Positions 24,881 through 36,986 are shown, numbered from the stretch's first letter. The stretch: DNA of 64,000 nt from Symsagittifera roscoffensis (GCF_963678635.1 NC_087064.1:18522509-18586508); one strand, 5' to 3'. The notes: generated by a model from the sequence alone, not told the origin. Translations and numbers: made by a program.

Positions 24881-25681
24881 GACAAACAGCCGAAAAACAA
24901 GATGCAAAAAAGAGAAAGATTAGAAGAATTTAGAAGTTTTAGAACTTCTAAATGATGAAGACAAAGAAGAAAGCAAAGAAGCAACGAAGGAGAAGATGTT
25001 AAAACTCAGAATTGTTTATGTGAGAAAAACTCAAATGAGAAACTAAGCAACTAACCTTGCAATTGAAACTGAAAAAAAAAATTTTAATTGATTTTTGAAG
25101 TGAAAAATTTGTTGCATTTACAAAATTGCATAGTAATTTTAGTTAGTGGCTTTAGAGACACTTACTTTTTATCTAGAGAAGCTTGAGTGAAGAGTATATA
25201 AAAATTTCTAGCCTGCATGATTGTTTTTAATCAACTAAGACGACTGATCACTTTAAGGTGATATGAAGTGCTTGGGTAATCTCTTGAAGAGTGAGATTAT
25301 TTCATTGTTCCTTCTAACCACCAAGTTCCTGAATTTTAATATTCAGGAGCAATAACAACGAAATTTCCGAAGGGAAGAAGCATATAAGGAAAATTTAATT
25401 TGTTGGTTGGCAGGACCGTCCTGCGTCCTAACACTTTTTAAACCTAGGGAAAAACGTTTTAAATCGGGACATTGGCTCGTGAGTCATATCCTTAAAAGTG
25501 CAGATTAGTGGAAGAATTTGGAAAGTTATAGCAGCGTGGTATAATGCCATTTGTATTCTGCAGTCACTCGATACATGATGTGGATAAAAGTGATTACATG
25601 CGTTTTGTAAATTTTGTTCAATGGCACTGTACCATTTTAATGAAGACTACGAGACATTGAGCGGGCAGCCTGGGGAGTATG
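24881..25681 (+). other. 3' untranslated region of element A with polypurine-type end
   Basis: This is AT-rich and matches 54801-55616 of B. It ends in GCCTGGGGAGTATG directly before the LTR start TGATATTCG at 25682. The GGGGAG run is the likely plus-strand primer region. No gene is seen. Confidence 0.65.
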
Positions 25682-26582
25682 TGATATTCGGTCAGAATGT
25701 ATCAAAATGCAGTTTGAATTCGAATTTTTATTATAACAGCTGAAATTGGCGGTTTTAGCGCATTAACGGTGTGAGTCGTTCAGTTTGACGAATTGGGAAA
25801 GGACAATTCTTTGTGACATGTTAATTTTTAAATTTTCGGTTTGGGCTTGAAAGACACGTAACAATTTTATTTTTTGCGACAACTGAAAACTGCCAAAAAA
25901 GACAACAACACAGTCGTGAAGACAGAGAGGTCGAACGAGAGTAGAACAACAAAATGAGATTGTGATCGGAATAATTGACAGAAGACCATTCCGAGTTTTA
26001 ATGATTGTGCCGCTACAATCGTTCAGAATGCGAATCCCGAGAACCAGGAATAGTGTTGGAACGACAAGACCAGCCTTCCCGAAAAAGACAAGACAGCTTT
26101 TCGTCCGGATTCAAGAATCTAGAGGGGTCTCGGGAGAGAACTGTAACTCGCTATTTTAACAACTTTTAGCTTCCCGGAAGGTCTTGAGTTGAATTTAATT
26201 AATACCAAAGTCATTTTCAGATAATGAGAAGCTAGGAGTTGAGGGAAAGCGTTGATCCATCTCCAATGGGAATGATGATTTTAATCTACTGAACAAAAAC
26301 ATTGGTAATATAGTAAATAAGTATTAGCCCTTTTTTAAAGAGTGACCTCGTGGTCTTGAGATAGTGAGACCCAGCCATTATATCACTCTTTTCGCATGTA
26401 ATGAAGTTAATCTGAGCATTCTGATCGAAGCCAGAAACAGTAACGTTTTTGTCGACACGGTCTGAAAAGGACCACACAAAGAACTGGCTTTGGCAGAGAC
26501 AGTTAAAATCATGTAGAGCTGTGTTTAGACGCTAGCCAGTCGCTTTACGCTTTACAACCTAGCTTCATTTTCCGTCGATATG
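25682..26582 (+). repeat. 3' LTR of element A (3'-truncated)
   Basis: It starts TGATATTCG like the LTRs of B (TGACATTCG at 30567, TGATATTCG at 55617). It follows the B LTR to the 'ccgtcgatatgt' block and stops at about 26582. The missing 2.4 kb includes the repeat array and polyadenylation signal. It is visibly diverged from B, so A and B are different subfamilies. Confidence 0.85.
26000..26023 (+). promoter_or_regulatory. Conserved LTR hairpin, A version
   Basis: Bases 26000-26008 (AATGATTGT) pair with 26015-26023 (ACAATCGTT) around a GCCGCT loop, nine pairs including one G-T. It is the counterpart of the 13-pair hairpin at 30885-30916 in B. The sixth pair out from the loop is T-A in B and G-C here, a compensatory change. 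Confidence 0.6.
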
Positions 26583-26595
26583 TTACAGATCGATC

Positions 26596-28720
26596 ATGTC
26601 AGTGATACCGGATGCTACCATCCGAGCCTGCCATCAAAACGCTACCGGAAGTAAGCCATTGGAGAGGAAAATCTCGAGCATCAACTTGAATGTGTGTCAG
26701 AATACCGGAGTTGAAAAGGATGATGATTCGAGACAGTCTCTGGAGAACCATGCGAAAAATGACGAGATCAGGAGATTCTACGATAAGAAATTTGACGACG
26801 GTCATGATGTACATCGTGCAATGGCCTTGGTGGAGGATTACTCACAGCCCACAAAGCGCGGTGAATATCAGTCTGTTTCTGGCATCATGAAAATATCATA
26901 CAACACCTTCCTGAGCATAGAGGCGGGAGCTGCCTACATGAACTTCGAATTCACAGAGCTGCGGAAGTTTTGGACGGAAAGAATAGTTCAGATTGACTCA
27001 GCGGAAAGGGAGAAGCCTAGCTTTTGTCTGCTCTTTGAGAAGGTCCATGAAGTCATCTGCGTGCCACGTTCTGAGAAGAAAGTAGAGCTGAGGATGGGAG
27101 GCGAGGACAAAATACTGTCCACGAACTTGGGGAAAGTGTGGAGGTTGCTGCGACCATCTTGGTGTCCACATCCTCATGCGAACTTGAATGAAGAAGTGAA
27201 GGAGCGAGTGAGGTTGTCACCAGGGAAGGATGAGGGCCTGGGGAGCTTGAATGTAATACAAAAGTTGATCCTGCCTCATCGAAAGAGTCTAAAGAGACAG
27301 CGAGCAAGTCAAGCGAGTCATCAAAGAAATGGAGCCAGGCACCTGCCTTGATCTGGCAGCAGGTGTGTGGAGAACATTCTTGTGATGGGCGATCTTGCGT
27401 GAGGATACAGTCATTTCAAATGGAAGATCTAGCCACGCGGTGTGGTGATGTTACGGAGAAGAAGAAAAGTGAGGTGCAAATAATGGCCGGTTGTTATGCT
27501 AGCAACACGGTGAAATTGTTGACGGCACAAAGAATTTTCTCAAAAATGTGAAGTCTAAAGTCATTGGAACACCGTCTGGTGACAGCATTGAGTGTGGAGT
27601 CTTGGCACGGAGTGCTACAGATAATCCAGAAGCATATCAGGGTCTGGAACGTCGGCTTGGAAGCAGAAATTTGGTTCCCCGTGAGCGAGACCTATAGCCT
27701 GCCACTGAATGCGAAGTCTCTAGTAGTATCAGTCATGGCTAACTTGTGTAGGAGCCACTATCCACTGCACATGACAGTAGTGGAAGCGTCCAGCCGGAGT
27801 TGGCGACTGGCAAGAATGTAATATCACTCACATCATCTGCTTCGGAAGATGCTGGGAGCGGTGCCAGGACCCAGGGTGGAAGACTTGAGTGACATCTGGG
27901 GAGAAGAACTCTCGAGTTTGGAAAGAGAGATCACTAGTGATTTCGAAAGGCAGAATGCCACTGACAAGACTATTAACTGCACACAAGCTATGGATGAGAA
28001 CGATGTGAGGCACGCGAAGATGATGAAGTTTGAACCTTTGCTCGAGGCCTCGGGGGAGCGTAACCTCCGAAGCATCAATCTGGTATCTGGAGCAGTCGTA
28101 CCTCTGCTTGATATGGGACATTGAAGAGATTCTGTCGATAGGTTTACCCGACCATCAAAAGAAGGTCACCCTCTTCGTGGTGAGCTCGATGTTGGCGTTA
28201 CGATGGATTGAAGACAACATAACGATGTATCGGGAATCAAAGGCACCGACGGTGGATGCGATACACGCTATCGACTGTAGCAGGAGACTTGAGCTCTTTG
28301 AGACTGCCTGCAAAGTATTCGTTGTACCGATGGAAGTAAGGCATGTGTCGAGCCACGTACGGTTCTTCTCATGGTTTCGAGCAGCGCTGACCTCATGGCT
28401 ATATGCTTTGACGAAGAACCACATGAAGAAGCATCAGAAGGAGTATTGCCAGTTCCTAGCTGAGATTGGTCCAGAAGCCTTTAAGAGACCGCTGCTCACT
28501 CATCGTAATGGGATAACCACAGGATGGAGAAGTATTGGTAAAGTGTTTAGAGATAATACCAAGGCAAGGGAGTTGATACTGGAGGAAGACCTGGCGAAGA
28601 ATGCGAGCTTGAGCTTACATCACTCCTTTTGTCTGAACAGGGAGCCCAAGGCAAAGAAGCTAACAGGTCAACCGAGAAGATTACAAAAGCAGAGAGAAAG
28701 CGGGCCTATGAACAACTAAA
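26596..28720 (+). pseudogene. Divergent third copy of the ORF3 C-terminal protein
   Basis: The frame 26596-27351 is open for 251 codons. It matches the B protein in VSGIMKISYNTFLS, FWTERIVQI, KVELRMGGEDKIL and LLRPSWCPHPHANL. The frames 27348-27551, 27564-27821, 27849-28124 and 28030-28719 carry the rest in order, including SHYPLHMTVVEA, FFSWFRAALTSWLY and the terminal LSLHHSFCLNRE. Amino-acid identity is clearly far lower than between A and B, yet the spacing of Cys, Trp and hydrophobic residues is kept. That indicates a distinct subfamily whose protein was once under selection. Frame changes near 27350, 27550, 27820 and 28040 break it now. The upstream modules of this copy are absent. Confidence 0.75.
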
Positions 28721-29413
28721 TGGGAAGAGATCGTGATCAGTTCTGGTGATAAGGAGGAATTGACAAGGCAGATCACGGTGTCGAGCGCATCTGGACCCAA
28801 TACTTTAAAGACAGGAGTCAAATAGTGAGCAGGGTTCTCGGGGTGGAATCTTGAGACTTGCATGGGAAAGGAAAGGGGGGCTTGAGTGTGAACTTGGATG
28901 AAATCAGTGGGCACGGTAAAGAAATTGTAACAGATAGACTTTTGTTATCTAATATAATATATCTAATTATATATCAAAATTTGCATAACGTTTTTCTGAC
29001 TTGGTCAAACAAAAAAATTCTAGAGATGTGCTTACAAAGCTAAAATTCAGGGTGCAGTTGCATGAAGATTTTGATTGCTGTTCAGCTATAGAATGACGAT
29101 TCTACCTGGCTGTGAATTTTGGAGATGTAGATAAGGTTGATCTGCTGGAAACTTCTGGAAATGACCACTGGCACTGTATTAGGAGGCACTCGATATTCTA
29201 GAGGCTCACTGACATGACGATTACGCCAATTGGAATCGACCATGTCATGCTCAAGTTTCTCGCGACAACTGAAAATCAGAAGTTATGATCATCAGAAGAT
29301 TCGAGATATAATTGCGGGAAAATTGACGGAAATTACAACAGTGAAATTGCTATTCGCATTTTTACCAGAAGCTTTACAACCAAGAGTCTCCTCCTGAAAC
29401 CCAAAGAGCAACC
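28721..29413 (+). other. Unassigned stretch
   Basis: I see no coding signal and no match to the other repeats of the window. It may contain the tail of the divergent element (28721-28930) and the degraded 5' part of the Penelope-like element (about 29380-29413). Confidence 0.4.
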
Positions 29414-30450
29414 ATGAAAAGGCTTTTGGTTATGGTGGTCAGCAAAATAAATTTCAAGACTAATGGTTCATGGTATGTGCAAGTTGATGGTTTAGCAATT
29501 GGCGCGTCCCTGGCCGTAATTCTGGCAAACTTATGGCTGAAAGAGTACGAGTTTGCTCTAAGACAAGAAATACCGACGGGAACGAAGTTAGAGCAAATTA
29601 ATGATAAAAACGGTTTGGGCCCATGTTGCAGCAGGAAATTCACACATAGATCAAAGTGGGTTGAATGCGAGTCTTGCCGAAACTCGTATCATCTAAAATG
29701 CGGCAAAATATTCGATGACGTATACGCCTCAATAACCGAGTCTGGTACTGTGAAAGCTGCTGCCGCGCTAAGAACAAGGAGAAGGACACTCCCCAGGTGA
29801 AATTGTTCCTCTGGTATGTGGATGCTATTGTTAGAACAGTCAGAGGGGAGCCGAGTTGTCTTCTCGATGCCTTCAATTCTCTTCATCCAAATCTGCAGTT
29901 CACTCTAGAGGAAACGATTTTGGAGGGGAGTTTGACGTTCCTGGATTTGAACGTAAATGTATCGCAGGGTAAGGGTGTAACTTGCAGTTGGTATCAAAAA
30001 CAAACAGATACAGGGACTATTGTGAACTATAGAAGCTGCGCCCTAACTCAGTATAAGCGTTGTGTTATCCAACGCATTGTACACAGGGTTCTTAGGATAC
30101 ATCTAGCTGGGAGCAGTTTGATAAGGCTATGAAAACTAAAAGGGCGCAATGGCTGACAAATCAGTACCTTGAAAATTGGTCCGCAAAGGTGGCTTCGGAC
30201 GCCCTGTTCAAAATCATCGATGGTAAGGGCAAGCCCCTGGATTATGAGAGGTGTTTGTCAACTCAATCACCAAAGGATGTGAAGCTTACAATGCTGATGG
30301 TGCAATATAGAGGTAACCAAAGCCAATATTTTGCTAACAAGTTACGAAAATTAAATAACGTTCAAGTGGTTTTCACCACAAGAAAACTAGAATCAGTTTA
30401 CCATCACTGGAGTCAGCATTTTCTAATGACCTCAAGTGAAGAGTGGTTTA
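29414..30450 (+). pseudogene. Penelope-like element, reverse transcriptase fragment
   Basis: The frame 29414-29800 has the RT segment DGLAIGASLAVILANLWLKE. A Cys/His cluster follows (GPCCSRKF, KWVECESCRNSYHLKCGK) that looks like a PHD-type finger placed before the catalytic motif. A frameshift near 29750 leads to LFLWYVDAIV, the position of the YxDD motif, with the second Asp changed to Ala. Next come FLDLNVNVSQ, SWYQKQTDTGT, NYRSCALTQYKR and VQVVFTTRKL (to about 30410), the typical C-terminal RT/thumb order of Penelope-like elements. The endonuclease half is not here but at 57624 and 62459. The reading ends in a GAA microsatellite. Confidence 0.75.
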
Positions 30451-30453
30451 GAA

Positions 30454-30499
30454 AGAAGAAGAAGAAGAAGAAGAAGAAGAAGAAGAAGAAGAAGAAGAG
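30454..30499 (+). repeat. (AAG)n microsatellite
   Basis: About fifteen uninterrupted AAG units lie at the point where the Penelope-like RT reading dissolves, 68 bases before the LTR of B. Confidence 0.95.
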
Positions 30500-30884
30500 A
30501 CTTTATTAGTAAATGATACTGCATACAAAAATGAAATTTTGAATTTGAGTAATTCAAGCTTTGATGTGACATTCGACCAGAATGGACCAAATTGCAGACG
30601 CAACAATTTGGTGTTTTTAACAGCGAACCTTCCGAATTGACGGTTTTAAGCGATTAACGACGTTATTGGAACGATTAGTCAAACGGTGAAGGTCAAGATT
30701 TTCTGGTATTTTGAAATTTTAAAAATTCGAAGTATGACGTCATATTTCTGAGAAACGTCAGAAACGACCATTTTGGCAGAAAGTCGAAGAAAAACACAAC
30801 AACATTAGTTGCGATAGCGTGAACAACGAGAATTGTGCTTGAAAAACAACGAAGAATTGCAGAAGTAGCAGAGACCGCTCCGAG

Positions 30885-30916
30885 TTGCAACTATTGTGTC
30901 GCTACAATAGTTGCAA
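30885..30916 (+). promoter_or_regulatory. Perfect 13-bp hairpin in LTR of B
   Basis: TTGCAACTATTGT (30885-30897) pairs completely with ACAATAGTTGCAA (30904-30916) around GTCGCT. The same hairpin is at 55935-55966 in the 3' LTR, and a covarying form is at 26000-26023 in A. Confidence 0.75.
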
Positions 30917-31033
30917 GGACGTTGCGAACAACGGTGAAGGGTGGAAAACCAGCCTTCCGGAAGGAAGATAAGAGCCTTATTTCCCCGGATTCAGGAATCC
31001 GGAGGGGTCTCGGGACTGGAACTTTTATTAACT

Positions 31034-31041
31034 TATATAAA
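31034..31041 (+). promoter_or_regulatory. TATA-like box in LTR of B
   Basis: TATATAAA lies 467 bases into the LTR, repeated at 56084-56091 in the 3' LTR. Element A has no equivalent at this place. If it is the promoter, the transcribed part of the LTR would be about 2.8 kb. Position and sequence only; weak support. Confidence 0.3.
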
Positions 31042-33464
31042 TTTTTAGCTTCCCTCTCATGTCCTGATTTGAATTTAATTAATATCTGAATTCATTTTGC
31101 TAGGATGAGAAGCTAGGAGTTGGGGGAAAGGGTTGATCCATCTTCGATGGAGATGATGATTTTTATCTACTGAACAAAAACAATAATAATTCAATAAGTA
31201 GTAGCAGCCCTGTTTTTAGGAGTGACCTCGTGGTCTGGGGATACTGAGACCCAGCCATGAGCTCACTATTTCTGCATGTAATCTAGTTAATTTGAGTGTT
31301 TTGACCGAAGCCGAAAGCAGTAACGTTTTTTGTCGACCCGATGTTAGAAAGACCACCGAAAGTACTGGCTTGGTAGAGACGGTTAAAAACATGTAAAGCT
31401 CCGTTTAGACGTCAGCCAGTCGTCTTAGGACTTAGTTTTATTTTCCATCGATATGTATCTTCCGGGCGAATGTTACATAGATGTTTTTATGGCGCCCTGG
31501 GTGTTATTCTTTTTTAACATCATGACCGGCAGAACCGTTAACGAGCACTCAGCGCCGAGCGGATGCTCACATTAACGCCCTTAATAGGCCTAAACCGCCG
31601 GGGCGGAAGGGTAGTTCGGAACGCGGAAGCCTTCCGGATTATCGTGAATAGCTTTTTAACCTAGTTAAGACCGAAAATTCACGAACCAGGAAGGGTGGGG
31701 GGATTCGCGGTCCCATCGTTCCCTGAGAGGTTTGTGACCAAAAACACTTAAAGATATATACAAAACCAAACAAAAACTAGTATAGTACCCAAGAAAAACA
31801 AAAAACATAAAAAATAACCGAAAAACCAAAAACAGTAAGAAAGTAAAAAATCAGTAGAAATCATCCCCCCAGACAAGATATGATCCGACCCTCCCGTTTG
31901 TTGTTGATAGATATATTCTTGTTACAGGCATTTATATCAACCAGAATCGTTACGATAATTTTTGTAGCCCGTTTGTGAGGCTTGTACTGTAGGGTTATTT
32001 GAGCATTTAAGCACGTTATTGATAAATTGCGTTCAATCCGGAAGGGTCAGCTGATTTGCGCTCAATCCGGAGGGGTCTTGGGAGAAGACTGATCCGGCAA
32101 GCAGTACAAGGAGCATCAAGAAGGGGCTCAACGACAACAACAATCGACTGTAGGGTATCGTTAACAAGTTTTGTATCCCTTTTGGTACAAAAAGTAAGAT
32201 AGTAATCTGTGGGGGGCTCGATAGTGCTGCACTGTAGTGACCCTTCAACGAACTGCGAATATCCGAGTTAAGCACCTTAACTCGGATATTAAACAAACCC
32301 GCAGGGGTATAGTATTACTAATATTATTACTTATATAGCCTATATTAGTACTCCTATATCGTTTTTCAGTGAAACACCCAGAAAGCAGACCGGTTTTTAG
32401 GGTCAAAATAGCGATATTTTGATCCACCCACAAGTCGCGATTTTTGAGATATCGATATTTTTTGAAATGGAAAAGAGCGCTAAATTAGTGTGTTACATCG
32501 TAACTGCACTACCATAATAGATAGAACCGGTTAAGTTTAGTTCGGAAGTGGTTGGAACTATTTTGGAACCAAAAACCGAATTTTCGTGATTTTTGAGAAA
32601 ACGAAACAATATCAATTCAGTAAATTTTTTGAAATTTTTGAGGCAGAACAGTAAAAGTAGTTGTTCGGACAACGTCCACTAGTGAATCTACAAGTTTTAA
32701 AACCCGCTTCCCGAAAGCCTTCCGGGTTGCAGAGAAATCGAACTTAACGTGTTTGATCTGGTGGATTCATCAATCCGGAGGGGTACAGGTAGCATAGTTT
32801 TCCGAAAATTTTTTCAACTAAAGCGTTTTAGATCGGGTCTTTTGCATTAAACTAGAAGCCTTCTGAGCTCGGATCAATAATTTTTAGGTCGAAAAGAACA
32901 GAATTGCGGAAAAAGTTAGGCGGAACCTATAAGAGACCAATTTTTTGACTTTAAAAAAAGACGTTTTCGTTATTAACTTTGGAACTACTAGGCATATCGA
33001 GTTGATCTTGGTATCAATAGATCAGAAATTAGCTGAGCTTACTGATAAGGACAAAAATTTTTCGAAAAAGTAAGCGTGAAAATTTTTGAGATTGTTTTTA
33101 GCAAATTCACCAATTTGGGAGGGTAGACCCTTCACGTTTTATAATTTTTTTTAGAAAAGCCCCTACACCCCTACCAAAAGGTAATAGCGGTTGAATAAAG
33201 TAACTTTAGGCTGTTCTAGACAAAAAGGGAAGGCTAAAGGCACAGGAAAACCTTAATCGAGCCGAAGTTAGGCTAGCGATAAGACCCTTCACCGTTAGCG
33301 TGAATTGTCAAATAAGAGGCTTAACTTCAATCCGGAAGGGTCTAGGAAAGCATCACATACCCTTCCTGGTTAATTGAAAAAGCAAAATCGCATCGGAGAA
33401 CGTATCCGGAGGGGTATAGATTGAAAGAAGGAAATCTCCGAAAAGCTACTTTTACAAACCAGAG

Positions 33465-33668
33465 GGCTCCCAATCCGGAGGGGTCAAAATTTTTTTTTTT
33501 CGAATTAGGAGGGGTCCGAATCCGGAGGGGTCTTATATTTGCTAATTCGGAGGGGTCCCAATCCGGGGGGGGGGTCTTATATTTACTAACTCAGAGGGGT
33601 CCGAATCCGGAGAGGTCTAAATTTTGTTAGTCCGGAAGGGTCCTATTTTTTCCAATCCGGAGGGGTAT
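33465..33668 (+). repeat. Irregular CCGGAGGGGT array in LTR of B
   Basis: About nine copies of AATCCGGAGGGGTC or close variants alternate with T-rich spacers. This is the counterpart of the regular 25-bp array at 3305-3525 in A. One copy has expanded to a run of nine G, another spacer to a run of T. Confidence 0.8.
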
Positions 33669-33775
33669 TATTTTATTAAAGGACTTAGGTAAACGGAAGA
33701 AAGACTACAGGGAGAGATATTAGGTTATTAGCAGACAGGCTAGGAATCAGTTACTGCACTGGTAACTTGCCTTTC

Positions 33776-33781
33776 AATAAA
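33776..33781 (+). promoter_or_regulatory. AATAAA polyadenylation signal, LTR of B
   Basis: AATAAA sits in the conserved block GGTAACTTGCCTTTCAATAA, the same block as in A at 3669. Confidence 0.6.
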
Positions 33782-33900
33782 AATCAGACCAAAACAAAAT
33801 AGGTCCGAACTCGGATATTCGCGACACTAAGTCTAAACTAAAAAGAGCGTAATTCATTGGTGTGGATTGAAATCCAATACGTTTTTGTGAAAAGTGACTG

Positions 33901-34459
33901 CCCTGAAGATTGTAGTAGGTCTAGCTCGTGCAGTCCGAAGGCAGATAGGTAACACAGTACTCGGTGGGTGCAATAGACGCCCACTTGAGAACATTACTGC
34001 CTTGAAAGTTTTGTCTGTTTGGTGCAGCACCAAGCAGGGAAAGCTTTTTCTTTAAAAAAAATTAAGTTCGACTATTGTACTGCAACCGACTAAAAGTACA
34101 AAACACATACATTTTTTTTCATAGAGGTATTCATATTCTGTCATTATTTATTATATTTTTTCTTTTTGTTTTTGACTTTAAATCTACATAAACTGTGCTT
34201 GATTGGGTAGTGAGTTTACTATCTTTTAAATTGACTGATAACATCATATTGTGCTAGTTCTCAGATCTTACGACCAATAATCGGTCAGTGTGAATAAATT
34301 ATATACAAACTGTACTCTGATAACATACAAGGATTCCTGGTCACTATTTAATAGAATCTTTGGAACTTATTGTGTTGTGTCATTATTATTGATAGTTAAA
34401 CTATAAAGTCACTAGCAATCGAATTGAGTGTATAGGCATTAAGTAGTGACAAATTGAGA
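33901..34459 (+). other. Leader of element B
   Basis: This untranslated stretch matches 3800-4323 and 1-480. GATAG|GTAACA at 33944-33953 is a possible splice donor kept in all three copies. That would allow a spliced RNA joining the acceptor at 46488. The primer-binding site is not identified. Confidence 0.55.
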
Positions 34460-36975
34460 ATGAGTCTAGACAAGTCAAGGATACCTAAACGAGGTAATAG
34501 CTCTAGGAAATTCATACCTAAAAAGCAAAGAAAAACAATGACCGATCCTTTTGTGGATTGGATCAAACGAGCCCGGACCGACAAAGGGGAGAATGGTCGA
34601 AACGAGGAGTCAGAAGACCTCAGAAGAGAGAAAAGATATGTTGGAAGTGGAGGTCAATACAGACCAGGCCATGAATGACAACCAGGAAGTACATGGACTG
34701 GAAGGGAGAGGCAGAAGGCTGGCGAGTGAATCTACTCCGGTAGAACAAGGCCATGATTTTGCCACTTCCACCGGGACATTAGATCGAGAGGATATGTCGG
34801 AACTGTCCGATATTTCAACTGAAATTGTGGCAACTAGAAGTTCTTAACAGACAACACCATGACGGCAGGCGGGACTGAGAAACAAACAACGTCCTCATCG
34901 TTCTCAGAAAGAATGAGGAACACCTTAGGAAACATCTTTCCATTCACCATGGGAGTGGGCACAGGAAATGAAGGTGAATCCCAGGACGAGGAGGAGGACG
35001 AAGAAGAGCAAGTGGACTTTGGGTCTGAAGTCAGCCTCAATAGTTCGACCGAGGAGAATGAGGCATACATCGAAAGAGAGACTGGAACCATGGACAAATT
35101 TGGTGTGGTGAGAACGATAAGCAAAGAGGTAAACACACCGGGCCAGTCGAGAGGCTTCGCGATTATGAAAAATTCAGAGCCGCAAACTGAGGAGAGTAGA
35201 AACAGAGGGCTAGGCAACGCATTGGCGGATCCTGAGGTGGATAATGAAAAGACGTCGAGGCAGAGAGTCAAGGCCCGAATCTCGACCAGCACGAAGCTAC
35301 CTGGGACCGACAGCGTTACACCGCCACTAGTGACGCATTCGTGGATAACGGGGCAGCACTAGAAGAAGCCTTGAACAACATAGTGGACAGTTTAGGAGAA
35401 CAAAAGAACAGATGTCCATAAGAATGAGTGAACTAGAAAGAGCAGTTCACATTGAAAGAGAAAGTCTGCGGGAAGAAACAAACCGCAATAGACAAGAAGT
35501 TGGTGGAGCGAAAAACGCTTGAAAGAAAGAACGGACGAGCATATAGCGAAGAACTTGTCGCGAATGACAAGAGAAGCGGAACAGAGAGAGTTACGCTTAA
35601 GAGACGACATGGAGAAGTTAAGAATTCATAAAGAGCAGTCTCTTGGGACTCTTGACACAAAGATAGACGCGATGATGGAGAGGCGAACTCAGGCTATCAT
35701 AGATAGCTTGGATGGGCTACTAAGCAGCAAGAGTGGACCAAAAGAAGGGGAACCGAACTCGGGAGGTCCCAGCAGGGAGCCGAAGGTGAACTTCAATGAA
35801 CATCAAAAGAGGATCCACATATGGATCCACTAGAGGCAGGGGCAGTTCATCTGGCTATGCCACAAGGGATAATAGAACATGGGGCCCGAACAGTAGAGCA
35901 AGTTCAACGGGGAACAGACAGACCTCTAATGAACGACCAACGCAGGGCACACATGCGACTGGGAGAATTGATTCCGGTAAGAGGGCATGCAAGCCCGGGG
36001 AGGAGTCATGCGGGCAAAGGGGGAAACACTCACGGCGATTTGGATTGCAGGGATGCACCGAATACAGAGCCTTTGAAAAGGTGTGAGGGCACTCAGGCGG
36101 GGCACTCAAGGGATGCTACGGCAATGGCCACAGCCTTTGAATCCTTAAACAGGTCGTTGGAGACATTCCTTACAAGGTTATCCAGAACCAATGAACGCAG
36201 TGAAAAGTCCAGAAGAGTCTTTAAGAAACCAAAATGCTATAAAGACGAATCTGATGGCTGTATTGATACCTGGATAGAGGTAATGAAACTGCATTTCGAG
36301 GAAGAGGACTTGTCGGAGAGACAGGAATGCAGTGCGCTCACCAGTAACTTGGAAGGGACAGCCCTGAACTGTGTCATGGCCAAGAAGCAATATCAGCGTG
36401 ACACAGCCAAGAAAATCTTCGAAATCTTGTTAAACCGTTTTAGATCAGGGGTGCAGGGGCACCAAGCAATGATGCGCTTCGAGAAATGGAGACAACGGGA
36501 AGATGAAACGATAGACAAGTTTCTAGACGACTTGGAAATGCTGAGAAGACGCAGCCAACCGGATGAGTCAAACCGAAGGATGAACCTGGCAGTGGCCTCA
36601 AAATTCATCGATGGTGTGAAGAATGATGAACTTCGAACAATGCTAGCAACGCATTACACACCACTATCAACCAATGCGCCAACACCAGAGGAGTTGAGGC
36701 TCAAGTCAAAAGAGTATCTTTTGTTGAAACCTCCTTCGAGATCTGGATACTACAAGAACAATTATGGCATTTTCAACAGCGGACCGGCAAACCAAGGGAA
36801 CAACTAGTACAAACCGAGGGATGATATGGACAAGAGACGCTCTTGTGCCAATTGCAGTTCAACGGACTATCATGTGTCAGCATGCCCAACTTACAAAGAG
36901 GAGTAATTGCGAAATTCGGCCCGAGGTGTTTCTTTTGCAACCTGGAAGGTCATTTTAAATCAGATTGTCCGTAAT
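34460..36975 (+). pseudogene. gag: gag of element B (broken)
   Basis: The start is ATG at 34460 (MSLDKSRIPK). The frame shifts near 34570 into VETRSQKTSEE, then 34859-35362 (acidic, STKLPGTDSVTPPLVT), then a coiled coil at about 35390-35700, then 35821-36807 with the capsid-like domain (FEILLNRF, FLDDLEMLRRR, about 36400-36560). TAG at 36806-36808 replaces a TGG codon of A. The first knuckle at 36844-36885 has Tyr in place of the His. The second at 36927-36968 keeps CX2CX4HX4C, but about 70 bases between them are deleted. Confidence 0.87.
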
Positions 36976-36986
36976 TCTGGGATGCA

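Larger units (their letters stand above)
781..26582 (+). mobile_element. Element A: degenerate giant Gypsy-order LTR retrotransposon with a large post-integrase cargo
   Basis: The order is LTR, leader, gag, protease, RT, RNase H, integrase, acidic/macro-like region, ORF3 and LTR, the same order as element B at 30567-56528. The LTR at 781-3800 lacks its first 300 bases or so, and the LTR at 25682 is cut at about 26582. The coding region is broken by many frameshifts and stops. About 300 bp of RT carrying the YVDD loop is missing at 9097, and the SGNH part of ORF3 is missing in both cargo copies. A 5.3 kb tandem duplication (12241-17572 and 17573-23176) inflates the element. It cannot be autonomous. 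Confidence 0.9.
30567..33900 (+). repeat. 5' LTR of element B
   Basis: It starts with TG at 30567, fixed by comparison with 55617. The end is placed only approximately, after AATAAA at 33776 and before the conserved leader block at 33935. At about 3.3 kb it is very long for an LTR. The first 912 bases differ from the 3' LTR at only a few percent of positions. It holds a hairpin, a TATA-like box and a CCGGAGG/CCGGAAG repeat array. No ORF of note is present. Confidence 0.85.

Noticed and set aside
31034-31041. TATATAAA as the certain element promoter
   Set aside because: It is kept only as a low-confidence feature: element A lacks it, and the nearby TTTTTAGCTTCCC could as well be a splice acceptor.
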